Below, one piece after another: positions 50,645 to 59,309 of a stretch of 64,000 bases of DNA. Position 1 is the stretch's first letter. Each line of letters begins with the position of its first letter. Under the pieces are notes generated by a model that had not been told where the DNA came from, did no database searches, and saw only the letters and a program-made list of their open reading frames with translations. Origin of the DNA: an uncultured Oscillospiraceae bacterium (GTDB lineage Bacteria > Bacillota > Clostridia > Oscillospirales > Oscillospiraceae); the NCBI GenBank assembly GCA_947588955.1, contig CANPYX010000003.1, positions 116,009 to 180,008 on the forward strand, read 5' to 3'. Position numbers and translations under genes: made by a program.

Positions 50645-51808
50645 ATGAAGATAGGAATATTCGGCGGCACCTTCAACCCGCCCCACATAGGGCACGTGCG
50701 GGCGGCGCAGGCGTCGGCGCGGGAGCTCAAGCTTGACAGGCTCCTGGTGATACCGGACTTTTTGCCCCCCCACAAGGACTTAGCGCCCGGCTCGCCCGAC
50801 GGTGAGGAGAGGCTGAGGCTCTGCCGTATCGCTTTCGGAGGGATAAAAAAATGCCGCGTCTCGGATATGGAGCTCAGGCGCGGCGGGAGAAGCTACACTG
50901 TGGACACGCTTCGCCGCGTGAGGGAGACGTACCCCCAGGCAAAGCTGTACCTGCTGATGGGCACGGATATGCTCCTGTGCTTTGAGGAGTGGCGGGAGTT
51001 TGAGGAGATACTGTCCATGGTGACCCTCGCCGTATTTGCCAGGGGCGAGGGGGAGGAGCGGCAGATCGCCGCCGCCTCGGAGAACCTGAGGCTCAGGTAC
51101 GGGGCGAACGTCAAGACCGTGAAGCTGGAGGAGACGGAGGCCTCGTCAACCGAGATACGGGCGCTTCTCCCACAAAGAGCGGGCAGGGAGCTTCTCACCG
51201 AGGGGACCTACGCCGAGATCATAAGGCTGCGCCTATACGGGGCGAAGCCGGAGTATGAGTGGCTGAGGCAGAAGGCCTACGCCATGCTGGACCCCAAGCG
51301 CGTGGCGCACGTGAAGGGCTGTGAGGAGGAGGCGGTGCGCCTCGCCGAGAGATGGGGCGCGGACGTTGAGCGCGCGCGGGAGGCGGCGATACTTCATGAC
51401 GTCACAAAAAAAGAGAAGCTTGACGAACAGTTGCGTCTTTGCGAAAAATATGGTATTATGCTTGATGACATGGAGCGCACGGAGGGAAAGCTGCTGCACT
51501 CCAAGACCGGAGCGGGAATAGCGAAATATGAGTTCGGCTGTGACGATGAGGTTTACAACGCCATCTTCTGGCACACCACGGGGAAAGAGGACATGGCGCT
51601 TTTGGAGAAGGTCATATATATGGCCGACTACATAGAGCCCAACAGGGACTTTGAGGGGGTGGAGGAGCTTCGGCGCCTTGCCTACTCCGACCTTGACAGG
51701 GCTCTTGAAAAGGGCTTTTCCATGAGCATAGACGATATGACAAGCCGAAATATCGTGCCCCACGCCAGGACCATGGGCGCCCTTGAGTGGATACGCGGGC
51801 GCGGCTGA
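50645..51808 (+). CDS. nadD: NadD-YqeK fusion
   Basis: 387 aa. Residues 1-195 are nicotinate-nucleotide adenylyltransferase (GIFGGTFNPPHIGHVRAAQ, LPPHKD, MGTDML, STEIRALL). Residues 200-387 are a YqeK-type HD domain (RVAHVKGCEEEAVRLAERWG, AILHDVTKKEK, HSKTGA, YMADYIEPNR). In most Firmicutes these are adjacent separate genes. NadD makes the NAD precursor; YqeK-type HD proteins hydrolyse Ap4A. Confidence 0.93.
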   Translation: MKIGIFGGTFNPPHIGHVRAAQASARELKLDRLLVIPDFLPPHKDLAPGSPDGEERLRLCRIAFGGIKKCRVSDMELRRGGRSYTVDTLRRVRETYPQAKLYLLMGTDMLLCFEEWREFEEILSMVTLAVFARGEGEERQIAAASENLRLRYGANVKTVKLEETEASSTEIRALLPQRAGRELLTEGTYAEIIRLRLYGAKPEYEWLRQKAYAMLDPKRVAHVKGCEEEAVRLAERWGADVERAREAAILHDVTKKEKLDEQLRLCEKYGIMLDDMERTEGKLLHSKTGAGIAKYEFGCDDEVYNAIFWHTTGKEDMALLEKVIYMADYIEPNRDFEGVEELRRLAYSDLDRALEKGFSMSIDDMTSRNIVPHARTMGALEWIRGRG

Positions 51809-51845
51809 GCCCTTTCGGCATTTTTGAAAGGATCACGGGATAGAG

Positions 51846-53135
51846 ATGAAAATATTCGGAGGAAACAAAAACTCGAAGCACGCCGGCGGCTACGCTCACC
51901 ACTCACATGAGGAGGCCGCGGCTCAGAAGCCGGAGGCGCGGGATTCCGCGCCGGTCAAGGACCGGGACGACGGCGCCGGAGAATATGACGACAGGTTCCT
52001 TCCCACCTGGGCGAAGGTGATCATAGTGGTCGTTTCGGTGCTTATTATACTCGTCGCCGGCGCGTTTATCTGGTTCAAAACGGCGTCCAGACCGCCGGTA
52101 CAGACAAGTGAGCTCAACAACAATAACAATAACGCCGAGGAGAATCAGACCCCCAACGGCGGGCAGCAGGATACCCAGACGCCTCCGGATGACGGAAACG
52201 GGCAAAACGGCGAGGAAAACGGCGACGGGAACGAGGTAAATACAAACACCGAAAACAACGGGGAAGGCGCCGGGGAGAATAACGGCGAGGGGGAGAAGCC
52301 AAAGACCGGCAGGAACGAGAATATGTACACCTTTCTTATCGCCGGAAAGGACAAGGTGGGCTCCAACACCGACGCCATAATGGTGGTCCGCTTTGATACG
52401 GAGAACTACACCTTGAACGTGGTGAGCATACCCCGCGACACCTACATGAACACCACATACAGGAATAAGAAGGCAAACACCCTGTACGGATCGGGCGGAG
52501 CCGACGGGATGATGGACAACATCGCGAATTTCGTGGGATTCAGGCCAGACGGCTACGCCATAGTTGATCTGAACGCCTTTATGAAGCTGGTGAACGCCAT
52601 CGGAGGCGTGGACTACTATGTGCCACAGAATATGGACTACGACGACGACTACCAGGACCTTCACATCCACTTCACAAAGGGCAACACCCACATGACGGGG
52701 CAGATGGCAATGGAGTATATACGCTTCCGCCACGGCTACGTGGACCAGGATATAGGCAGGATCGACGCCCAGCACGACTTTTTGATGACTGCGGCAAAGC
52801 AGATACTCAAAAGCAAGGACAAGGTGCCGGTGACGACCTTGATTGACATCGTCCTGAACGATGTGAAGACGGGGCTGAAGCTGGAGGAGTGCACCTGGCT
52901 TGCTCAGGAGCTACTGAAGATGGACGCGGAGAATATACACTTTTACACCATGCCCGGCAACTACAACGACTACTACAACGGCAGAAACTATGTGACCGTG
53001 GACGTCGACGGGTGGATAGAGATGCTCAATGACTGCCTTAACCCCTTCTACGAGACCATAACCACCGCCAACGTGGATATTGCCGGAAGGAACGAAAACG
53101 GAAAAATGTACGCCACGAGCGGAACCATACACTGA
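51846..53135 (+). CDS. LytR-CpsA-Psr family protein
   Basis: 429 aa. Charged cytoplasmic N-terminus, one membrane segment near 55-77, a low-complexity Asn/Gly/Glu linker (about 88-150), then the LCP domain (TFLIAGKDKVGSNTDAIMVV, VVSIPRDTYMNT, AMEYIRFRHGYVDQDIGRID in parts). LCP enzymes attach wall polymers to peptidoglycan outside the membrane. The N-rich linker is long. Confidence 0.93.
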   Translation: MKIFGGNKNSKHAGGYAHHSHEEAAAQKPEARDSAPVKDRDDGAGEYDDRFLPTWAKVIIVVVSVLIILVAGAFIWFKTASRPPVQTSELNNNNNNAEENQTPNGGQQDTQTPPDDGNGQNGEENGDGNEVNTNTENNGEGAGENNGEGEKPKTGRNENMYTFLIAGKDKVGSNTDAIMVVRFDTENYTLNVVSIPRDTYMNTTYRNKKANTLYGSGGADGMMDNIANFVGFRPDGYAIVDLNAFMKLVNAIGGVDYYVPQNMDYDDDYQDLHIHFTKGNTHMTGQMAMEYIRFRHGYVDQDIGRIDAQHDFLMTAAKQILKSKDKVPVTTLIDIVLNDVKTGLKLEECTWLAQELLKMDAENIHFYTMPGNYNDYYNGRNYVTVDVDGWIEMLNDCLNPFYETITTANVDIAGRNENGKMYATSGTIH

Positions 53136-53175
53136 TACCGCACTTCAACTACACTTCACCGAAGGAGGAAAAAAT

Positions 53176-53538
53176 ATGCTTACACCCAAAGAGATGACCG
53201 ACATCGCGGTGAGGACACTGGACGCCAAGAAGGCGGAGAATATCAAGGTCCTTGAGACACGGGACGTGACGGTGCTGGCGGACTACTTCGTCATATGCAC
53301 CGCCGGCTCCACCACACACATCAAGACCCTCTCCGACGAGGTGGAGGCGGCGCTGGAGGCACAGGGCGAGAGGCCCCTGCGCACCGAGGGCTACCACGGC
53401 GGCGGCTGGGTGCTGGTGGACTTCGGGTGCCTGGTGGTTCACATCTTCACCGACGAGACAAGGAAATTTTACAACCTGGAGCACCTGTGGGGCGACGCTC
53501 CCCAGGTGGATATAAGCGGGCTCATCACCCAAGCCTAA
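53176..53538 (+). CDS. rsfS: Ribosome silencing factor
   Basis: 120 aa, ATG after GAAGGAGG. ADYFVICTAGSTTHIKTLSD, GYHGGGWVLVDFGCLVVHIF and FYNLEHLW are RsfS hallmarks. Blocks subunit joining when nutrients fail by binding L14. Confidence 0.96.
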   Translation: MLTPKEMTDIAVRTLDAKKAENIKVLETRDVTVLADYFVICTAGSTTHIKTLSDEVEAALEAQGERPLRTEGYHGGGWVLVDFGCLVVHIFTDETRKFYNLEHLWGDAPQVDISGLITQA

Positions 53539-53553
53539 GGAGACGGACATAAG

Positions 53554-55974
53554 ATGAAATACGATTTTGCGGCAATCGAGAAAAAATGGCAGGACGTGTG
53601 GGAGCGGGAGAAGCCCTTCCGCGCCGAGACGGGCTCGGATAAGCCCAAGTTTTACGGGCTCATTGAGTTCCCGTACCCCTCCGGGCAGGGGCTCCACGTG
53701 GGGCACCCGCGCCCCTTCACCGCCATGGACATAGTCACACGCAAGAAGCGGATGGAGGGCTACAACGTGCTTTTCCCCATTGGCTTTGACGCCTTTGGAC
53801 TGCCCACGGAGAACTACGCCATAAAGAACCACATCCACCCCGCCGCGGTGACAAAGCAGAACATAGCAAACTTCACCCGCCAGCTCAAGATGCTGGGCTA
53901 CGGCTTTGACTGGGACAGGGTGGTGGACACCACGGACCCAGATTACTACAAGTGGACCCAGTGGATATTCCTCCAGCTTTATAAGCACGGGCTTGCTTAC
54001 AAGACCACCATGCCCGTGAACTGGTGCACCTCCTGCAAGTGCGTGCTTGCCAACGAGGAGGTGGTGGAGGGCGTTTGCGAGCGGTGCGGCTCGCCCGTCA
54101 TCCGCAAGGAGAAGAGCCAGTGGATGCTGAAAATCACCGAGTACGCCCAGAGGCTCATTGACGACCTGGACGATGTTGACTTTATCGAGCGGGTGAAGAC
54201 CCAGCAGAGGAACTGGATAGGCCGCTCCACCGGAGCGGAGGTCACCTTCAGGTCCACTGCGGGGGACGAGATAGTGGTGTTCACCACACGCCCCGACACC
54301 CTCTTCGGAGCCACGTACATGGTGCTCTCGCCTGAGCACGCGCTCATCAAAAAGTGGATGCCGATTCTCAAAAACGCCGATGATGTGCGGGAGTATCAGC
54401 GCGCCGCCGCCTCAAAGAGCGACATGGAGCGCACGGAGCTCAACAAGGAGAAGACAGGCGTCAAGCTGGACGGCGTTCGGGGCATAAACCCGGTGAACGG
54501 CAGGGAGATACCCATTTTCATCTCCGACTACGTGCTTGCCACATACGGCACCGGCGCGATAATGGCGGTCCCGGCGCATGACGACAGGGATTGGGAGTTC
54601 GCCAAAAAATTCGGCTGTGAGATCATCGAGGTTGTCTCCGGCGGCGAGGACGTGCAAAGGTGCGCGTTTACCGCCAAGGACGAGACGGGAATACTTGTAA
54701 ACTCCGAGTTTTTGAACGGTCTCACCGTCAAGGACGCAATCCCCGTCATAACAAAGTGGCTTGAGGAGAAGGGGATTGGCAAGGCGAAGGTGAACTTCAA
54801 GCTGCGCGACTGGGTCTTTTCCCGCCAACGCTACTGGGGCGAGCCCATACCCATGGTGTGGTGCGAGAAGTGCGGCTGGGTGCCGCTCCCGGAGTCCGAG
54901 CTTCCGCTTAAGCTCCCGGACGTGGAAAGCTACGAGCCCACGGACGACGGCGAGAGTCCGCTTTCTAAGATGACCGATTGGGTGAACACCACCTGCCCGC
55001 ACTGCGGGGGACCTGCCCGCCGCGAGACGGACACCATGCCCCAGTGGGCGGGGTCAAGCTGGTACTTCCTCAGATACATGGACCCGCACAACAATGACGC
55101 CCTTGCCTCCAAGGAGGCTCTCAACTACTGGTCGCCGGTGGATTGGTACAACGGCGGCATGGAGCACACCACGCTGCACCTTCTCTACTCCCGCTTCTGG
55201 CACAAGTTTCTTTACGACATCGGCGTGGTGCCCACAAAGGAGCCCTATCAAAAGCGCACCTCCCACGGCATGATCCTGGGCGAGGGAGGGGAGAAGATGT
55301 CCAAGAGCCGCGGCAACGTGGTAAATCCCGACGACGTGGTGAAGGCTTACGGCGCTGACACGCTCAGGCTCTACATCATGTTCATCGGAGACTTTGAGCA
55401 GGCCGCTGCATGGAGCGACAACGCCGTAAAGGGCTGCAAACGCTTCCTTGACCGCATTTGGAACCTGGCGGAGAACCGAATTAACGGTCCCGACACCTGC
55501 TCCCACGCCAACGAGGCAGCCGTCCACCGCACCATCAAGAAGGTGGGGGAGGACATTGAGGCAATGAAGTTCAACACCGCCATCGCCGCGATGATGGGGC
55601 TGGTGAACGCCTTCTATGAAAACGCCCCCTCACGCGGGGACATCAAGGCGCTTTTGCTGCTGCTTTCGCCCTTCGCGCCCCACATCGCCGAGGAGCTTTG
55701 GGAGAAGCAGGGCTTTGAGGGGCGCGCCGCGTCCTCTCCCTGGCCCGGCTACGACGAGAGCAAGATGACCGAGAGCGAGAAGGAGATCGCCATCCAGGTC
55801 AACGGGAAGCTGCGCGCCACCGCGGTGGTGCCCATGGACGCCGACGAGGAGACGGTGCTTGAAATCGTCAAGGGGCAGGAGAGGATCGCGAAGGCCATGG
55901 AGGGCATGGAGATAGTCAAGACCATTGTTGTGAAGAACAAGCTTGTTAATCTCATTCTTCGTCCTGCCAAATAA
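53554..55974 (+). CDS. leuS: Leucyl-tRNA synthetase
   Basis: 806 aa, full length. HIGH-type motif [12 protein letters not shown] near residue 42, an editing domain (about 220-400), KMSKS motif [16 protein letters not shown] near 580 and a C-terminal anticodon-binding region. Only 15 bases separate it from rsfS, so no T-box is present. Confidence 0.98.
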   Translation: MKYDFAAIEKKWQDVWEREKPFRAETGSDKPKFYGLIEFPYPSGQGLHVGHPRPFTAMDIVTRKKRMEGYNVLFPIGFDAFGLPTENYAIKNHIHPAAVTKQNIANFTRQLKMLGYGFDWDRVVDTTDPDYYKWTQWIFLQLYKHGLAYKTTMPVNWCTSCKCVLANEEVVEGVCERCGSPVIRKEKSQWMLKITEYAQRLIDDLDDVDFIERVKTQQRNWIGRSTGAEVTFRSTAGDEIVVFTTRPDTLFGATYMVLSPEHALIKKWMPILKNADDVREYQRAAASKSDMERTELNKEKTGVKLDGVRGINPVNGREIPIFISDYVLATYGTGAIMAVPAHDDRDWEFAKKFGCEIIEVVSGGEDVQRCAFTAKDETGILVNSEFLNGLTVKDAIPVITKWLEEKGIGKAKVNFKLRDWVFSRQRYWGEPIPMVWCEKCGWVPLPESELPLKLPDVESYEPTDDGESPLSKMTDWVNTTCPHCGGPARRETDTMPQWAGSSWYFLRYMDPHNNDALASKEALNYWSPVDWYNGGMEHTTLHLLYSRFWHKFLYDIGVVPTKEPYQKRTSHGMILGEGGEKMSKSRGNVVNPDDVVKAYGADTLRLYIMFIGDFEQAAAWSDNAVKGCKRFLDRIWNLAENRINGPDTCSHANEAAVHRTIKKVGEDIEAMKFNTAIAAMMGLVNAFYENAPSRGDIKALLLLLSPFAPHIAEELWEKQGFEGRAASSPWPGYDESKMTESEKEIAIQVNGKLRATAVVPMDADEETVLEIVKGQERIAKAMEGMEIVKTIVVKNKLVNLILRPAK

Positions 55975-55989
55975 AAGTGCAAATTTTTA

Positions 55990-56018
55990 TTGACAATCGG
56001 CGGAGAAGTAATTATAAT
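55990..56018 (+). promoter_or_regulatory. Promoter of rpsU
   Basis: -35 TTGACA, 17-bp spacer, -10 TATAAT, with an 82-base leader. Confidence 0.85.
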
Positions 56019-56100
56019 AATCAGTGCCGGATTTGAACCGGCTGTGTGAAGTCCCGTTGTGGGAAAGAGTTAATGCATTAGTCGGAGGGAGGGGAAATAG

Positions 56101-56286
56101 ATGTCAGAAGTCCACGTGAAGGAAAACGAGTCTCTGGACAGCGCGCTGAAGAGATTTAAGCGCAACTGCGCCAAGGCGGGCGTCCTCGCCGACCTCCGTA
56201 AAAAGGAGTATTACCAGAGTCCCAGCGTCAAGCGCCGCAAGAAGTCTGAGGCGGCGCGCAAGAACAAGAACAAGAGATACTATTAA
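56101..56286 (+). CDS. rpsU: Ribosomal protein S21
   Basis: 61 aa, basic. [20 protein letters not shown] then a Lys/Arg-rich C-terminus ([18 protein letters not shown]), standard S21. Confidence 0.97.
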   Translation: MSEVHVKENESLDSALKRFKRNCAKAGVLADLRKKEYYQSPSVKRRKKSEAARKNKNKRYY

Positions 56287-56295
56287 AAAGACATT

Positions 56296-56320
56296 CAATC
56301 CGGCCTGAGAGGCCGGATTG
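56296..56320 (+). terminator. Hairpin after rpsU
   Basis: Perfect 10-bp stem CAATCCGGCC/GGCCGGATTG with a 5-base loop; the T tail is short (AGTTTAT). Confidence 0.75.
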
Positions 56321-56362
56321 AGTTTATCGGGCGGACTTCGACAATTTATAGAGGTGAATTTA

Positions 56363-57211
56363 ATGGCTGAAAAGTATCAAATAGTGAGGAAAAAGGTGTT
56401 GACGCCGGATATTTCCTCGATTTCGGTTTACGCGCCGCTAATCGCGAAAAAGGCGAGGGCGGGGCAGTTCATCATTCTTAGGGCGACGGACGACGGGGAG
56501 AGGATACCGCTGACGGTCTCCTCGACACAGGGGGATCTGGTCACGGTGGTATATCAGAAGGTGGGCGACTCCACCATGACGCTGGACGAGATACCGGAGG
56601 GCGGATGTCTCTCCGCCTTTGTGGGACCCTTGGGCGAGCCCACGCCTATCGAGGGCGTGAAACGCGCCGCCGTCGTCGGCGGAGGGCTTGGCTGTGCCAT
56701 AGCCCTGCCGGTGGCAAAGGCGCTGCATGACGCCGGGGCGGAGGTGGACCTCATCGGTGGCTTCAGGACGAAGGACATCGTCATTTTGGAGGACGAGATG
56801 AGAAGCGCCTGCGACAACCTCTATATCTGCACGGACGACGGCTCTTACGGCTACAACGGGTTTACAACGGGGAAGCTGGAGGAGCTGCTGGCGGCGGGGG
56901 AGAGCTACGACAGGGTGTACGCCATCGGACCTCTGGTGATGATGAAATTTGTGTGTAAGCTCACGGAAAAGTACGGCATACCCACCATTGTCAGCATGAA
57001 CCCAATAATGATCGACGGGACGGGGATGTGCGGCTGCTGCCGCGTCACCGTGGACGGGCAGGTGAAATTCGCCTGCGTGGACGGACCGGATTTTGACGGG
57101 CACAAGATAGACTTTGACGAGACTATCGCGCGGGCCGCGACGTACAGGGAGTTTGAACAGCGCCGCAGGGCGGATCACAGGTGCAGATTGGAGGGTATGG
57201 ACAATGGCTGA
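56363..57211 (+). CDS. nfnA: NfnA-type FAD/[2Fe-2S] subunit (PyrK/SudB-like)
   Basis: 282 aa; start chosen by GAGGTG and the family start. FAD-binding N-terminal barrel, NAD-binding middle (AAVVGGGLGCAIALPVAKAL), and C-terminal [2Fe-2S] cysteines in DGTGMCGCCRVTV ... CVDGP. Paired with a GltA-like subunit, it fits NfnAB, the electron-bifurcating NADH-dependent ferredoxin:NADP oxidoreductase of anaerobes, rather than PyrK, since no pyrD is near. Confidence 0.85.
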   Translation: MAEKYQIVRKKVLTPDISSISVYAPLIAKKARAGQFIILRATDDGERIPLTVSSTQGDLVTVVYQKVGDSTMTLDEIPEGGCLSAFVGPLGEPTPIEGVKRAAVVGGGLGCAIALPVAKALHDAGAEVDLIGGFRTKDIVILEDEMRSACDNLYICTDDGSYGYNGFTTGKLEELLAAGESYDRVYAIGPLVMMKFVCKLTEKYGIPTIVSMNPIMIDGTGMCGCCRVTVDGQVKFACVDGPDFDGHKIDFDETIARAATYREFEQRRRADHRCRLEGMDNG

Positions 57212-58586
57212 TATGACCCCGGTAAAGACAAAAATGCCTGAGCAGGAGCCGGACGTAAGGAACAGGAATTTTCTTGAGGTGGCGCTGGGTTACACGCCGG
57301 AGCTGGCGGCGCGAGAGGCAAACAGGTGCCTCAGGTGCAAAAATCCCAGGTGCGTTGAGGGCTGTCCCGTGAATGTGCCGATACCTGAGTTCATCGGTAA
57401 GGTTCAGGAGGGCGACATGGAGGGGGCGTACCGTGCCCTCAGCCGCGCCAACGCCCTGCCCGCCGTGTGCGGGCGCGTGTGCCCTCAGGAGAACCAGTGC
57501 GAGGGCAGGTGCGTTCGTGGGATCAAGGGCGAGAGCGTGGGGATCGGCCGCCTTGAGCGGTTCGTGGCGGATTGGGCGCTGGAGCACGGCGTTCAGGACG
57601 CACAGACAGCGCCCTCCAACGGCCATAAGGTCGCCGTCATAGGCTCTGGACCCGCGGGGCTCACCTGCGCCGGGGAGCTTGCGAAGAAGGGCTACGCCGT
57701 CACGGTTTTTGAGGCGTTCCACGTCGCGGGTGGAGTTTTGAGCTACGGGATACCGGAGTTCAGGCTGCCGAAGTCGATAGTTCAAAAGGAGGTCGCCAAG
57801 CTTGAGAAAATGGGCGTGGAGATCCGGCTCAACATGGTCATCGGCAAGGTACTCTCCATTGACGAGCTGTTTGAGATGGGCTTTGAGGCGGTATTCATCG
57901 GGTCGGGCGCTGGGCTTCCTCAGTTTATGAAGATACCCGGAGAGAGCCTTGTGGGGGTGTTCTCCGCAAATGAGTATCTGACGCGCATCAACCTTATGAA
58001 GGCGTATGAGCCCGACAGCGCGACGCCGATTTTTGAGAGCAGGAAGGTCGCCGTCCTGGGCGGCGGAAACGTGGCAATGGACGCGGCAAGGTGCGCCAAG
58101 CGCATGGGCGCGGAGGTGCACATCGTATACAGGCGCGGCGAGGCGGAGCTTCCCGCCCGCGCCGAGGAGGTCCACCACGCGAAGGAGGAGGGCATACAGT
58201 TTGACCTTCTCTGCAACCCCGTGCTCATCGAGGGGGACGAGAGGGGAAGGGTGAAGTCCATGAAATGCGTCCGCATGGAGCTGGGCGAGCCCGACGCCTC
58301 CGGCAGAAGGCGCCCTGTGCCCATCGAGGGCAGTGAGTTTGAGATGGAGGTCGACACAGTCATTGTGGCGATTGGAACAAGCCCCAACCCGCTGATACGC
58401 TCCACCACGCCGGGACTTGACGCCAACAGCCGCGGGTGCATAACCACCGCGCCGGACGGAGCGACATCACGTGAGGGCGTTTTCGCGGGCGGTGACGCCT
58501 CTACGGGCGCCGCTACGGTGATACTCGCCATGGGCGCGGGGAAGACCGCGGCAAAGAGCATTGATGAGTTTTTGATGGGAAAGTGA
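57204..58586 (+). CDS. nfnB: NfnB-type / GltA-like flavoprotein with two 4Fe-4S sites
   Basis: 460 aa, overlapping nfnA by 8 bases. N-terminal Cys motifs (CLRCKNPRCVEGCPVNVPI; CGRVCPQENQCEGRCVRG) bind [4Fe-4S]; FAD and NADPH Rossmann folds follow (VAVIGSGPAGLTCAGELAKK; VAVLGGGNVAMDAARCAKRM). Commonly annotated gltA. With NfnA it moves electrons between NADH, NADPH and ferredoxin. Confidence 0.88.
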   Translation: MADMTPVKTKMPEQEPDVRNRNFLEVALGYTPELAAREANRCLRCKNPRCVEGCPVNVPIPEFIGKVQEGDMEGAYRALSRANALPAVCGRVCPQENQCEGRCVRGIKGESVGIGRLERFVADWALEHGVQDAQTAPSNGHKVAVIGSGPAGLTCAGELAKKGYAVTVFEAFHVAGGVLSYGIPEFRLPKSIVQKEVAKLEKMGVEIRLNMVIGKVLSIDELFEMGFEAVFIGSGAGLPQFMKIPGESLVGVFSANEYLTRINLMKAYEPDSATPIFESRKVAVLGGGNVAMDAARCAKRMGAEVHIVYRRGEAELPARAEEVHHAKEEGIQFDLLCNPVLIEGDERGRVKSMKCVRMELGEPDASGRRRPVPIEGSEFEMEVDTVIVAIGTSPNPLIRSTTPGLDANSRGCITTAPDGATSREGVFAGGDASTGAATVILAMGAGKTAAKSIDEFLMGK

Positions 58587-58594
58587 GCACAGGC

Positions 58595-58706
58595 GCTCCT
58601 GAGCCGCGGGGCTCTTTATAATGAGTCCGCCATTAAATGGCGGGGGAATCTACTTTCTCCTCTTTTGGTTCCGTCAAAAGAGGAGAAAGTAGCAAAGAGG
58701 AGAAAA
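58595..58706 (+). repeat. Left arm of a large inverted repeat
   Basis: Begins GCTCCTGAGCCGCG, contains a CCGCCAT/ATGGCGG hairpin and an 18-bp perfect palindrome (CTACTTTCTCCTCTTTTG and its complement), and ends GCAAAGAGGAGAAAA. The same order of elements occurs reversed at 59113-59237. Confidence 0.8.
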
Positions 58707-58710
58707 ACGG

Positions 58711-58791
58711 GTCAAGGGGGATTTCGATTTTCCCCCTTGACAAACCCCTTTTAAAAACGACCAGTTAGGGGGCCTGCGGGCCCCCTACTGG
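58711..58791 (+). other. Two hairpins leading the putative RNA
   Basis: GTCAAGGGGGA/TCCCCCTTGAC, then CCAGTTAGGGGGCC/GGGCCCCCTACTGG. The first could end upstream transcription; the second is the start of the structured block. Confidence 0.65.
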
Positions 58792-59108
58792 AGACACCCC
58801 CAGGGGAGCGTATCGGAACCATGCGCAAAACATTGTGTAGGAGCTGTGCTGAAAGCTTCCACCCGACAAGCGCCAACAAAGCGCGGCGTAATTGAAGGGT
58901 AGGGCATTTCATCGACCGACCACGTTAAGCGGCTAAGCGAGTTCGGAGACTGTGCTATTCGGCTTACGGGAACCCGCGCGCCGTATCTTCTGCCCGTGCG
59001 GGGAGGTTTTGGACTGCGGGAGCCGTCGTGCCGATATAACGCTGGAGCGCAAAAGCTTCTGCCGACCCCAAACAGGGTCCAGGGAGGGATAACATTATCC
59101 CTCCCTGG
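58761..59108 (+). ncRNA. Structured non-coding RNA candidate, possibly raiA-type
   Basis: About 350 bases with no supportable coding frame on either strand, GC-rich, beginning with a strong hairpin and ending in an intrinsic terminator in the + direction. Internal conserved-looking runs include GAGCTGTGCTGAAAGC, TTAAGCGGCTAAGCGAG and GTGCTATTCGG, and short complementary pairs such as GCGC/GCGC and GGGCA/TGCCC suggest a compact fold. From memory, these runs resemble the raiA RNA of Firmicutes and Actinobacteria, but I could not check this. It is not tmRNA, SRP RNA or RNase P RNA by their known motifs. No good promoter is visible directly upstream. Confidence 0.6.
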
Positions 59109-59117
59109 TCGCTTTTC
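59079..59117 (+). terminator. Intrinsic terminator of the putative RNA
   Basis: CCAGGGAGGGATAA/TTATCCCTCCCTGG, a 12- to 13-bp stem, then TCGCTTTT. Confidence 0.85.
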
Positions 59118-59237
59118 TCCTCTTTGCTGCTTTCTCCTCTTTTGGCGAATCCAAAAGAGGAGAAAGCAGATTCCCCCGCGCCTATTAAAGGCGCGGTCCT
59201 CAAGGTGATACCTTAAAAAGCCACGCGGCTCAGGAGC
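59113..59237 (-). repeat. Right arm of the large inverted repeat
   Basis: Reverse complement of the left arm in layout: TTTTCTCCTCTTTGC, a 19-bp perfect palindrome at 59127-59145/59151-59169, a CCGCGCC/GGCGCGG hairpin, and outer end CGCGGCTCAGGAGC, which is an exact complement of the left outer end. The hairpin stems differ in sequence from the left arm yet keep pairing. Confidence 0.8.
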
Positions 59238-59248
59238 AAACAATTGTG

Positions 59249-59277
59249 TTGACTTTCGCCTCACCCGACCTTATAAT
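59249..59277 (+). promoter_or_regulatory. Promoter of guaA
   Basis: -35 TTGACT, 17-bp spacer, -10 TATAAT, starting 12 bases outside the right repeat arm. The leader is only about 30 bases, so no purine riboswitch. Confidence 0.85.
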
Positions 59278-59309
59278 GTTCACATTAAATGTCGAAATGA
59301 GGTTGTTGC

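Noticed and set aside
53539..53553. T-box leader for leuS
   Set aside because: Only 15 bases lie between rsfS and leuS.
58761..59108. tmRNA, RNase P RNA or SRP RNA
   Set aside because: No tag reading frame or tRNA-like ends, no GAGGAAAGTCC/ACAGA core, no SRP tetraloop domain.
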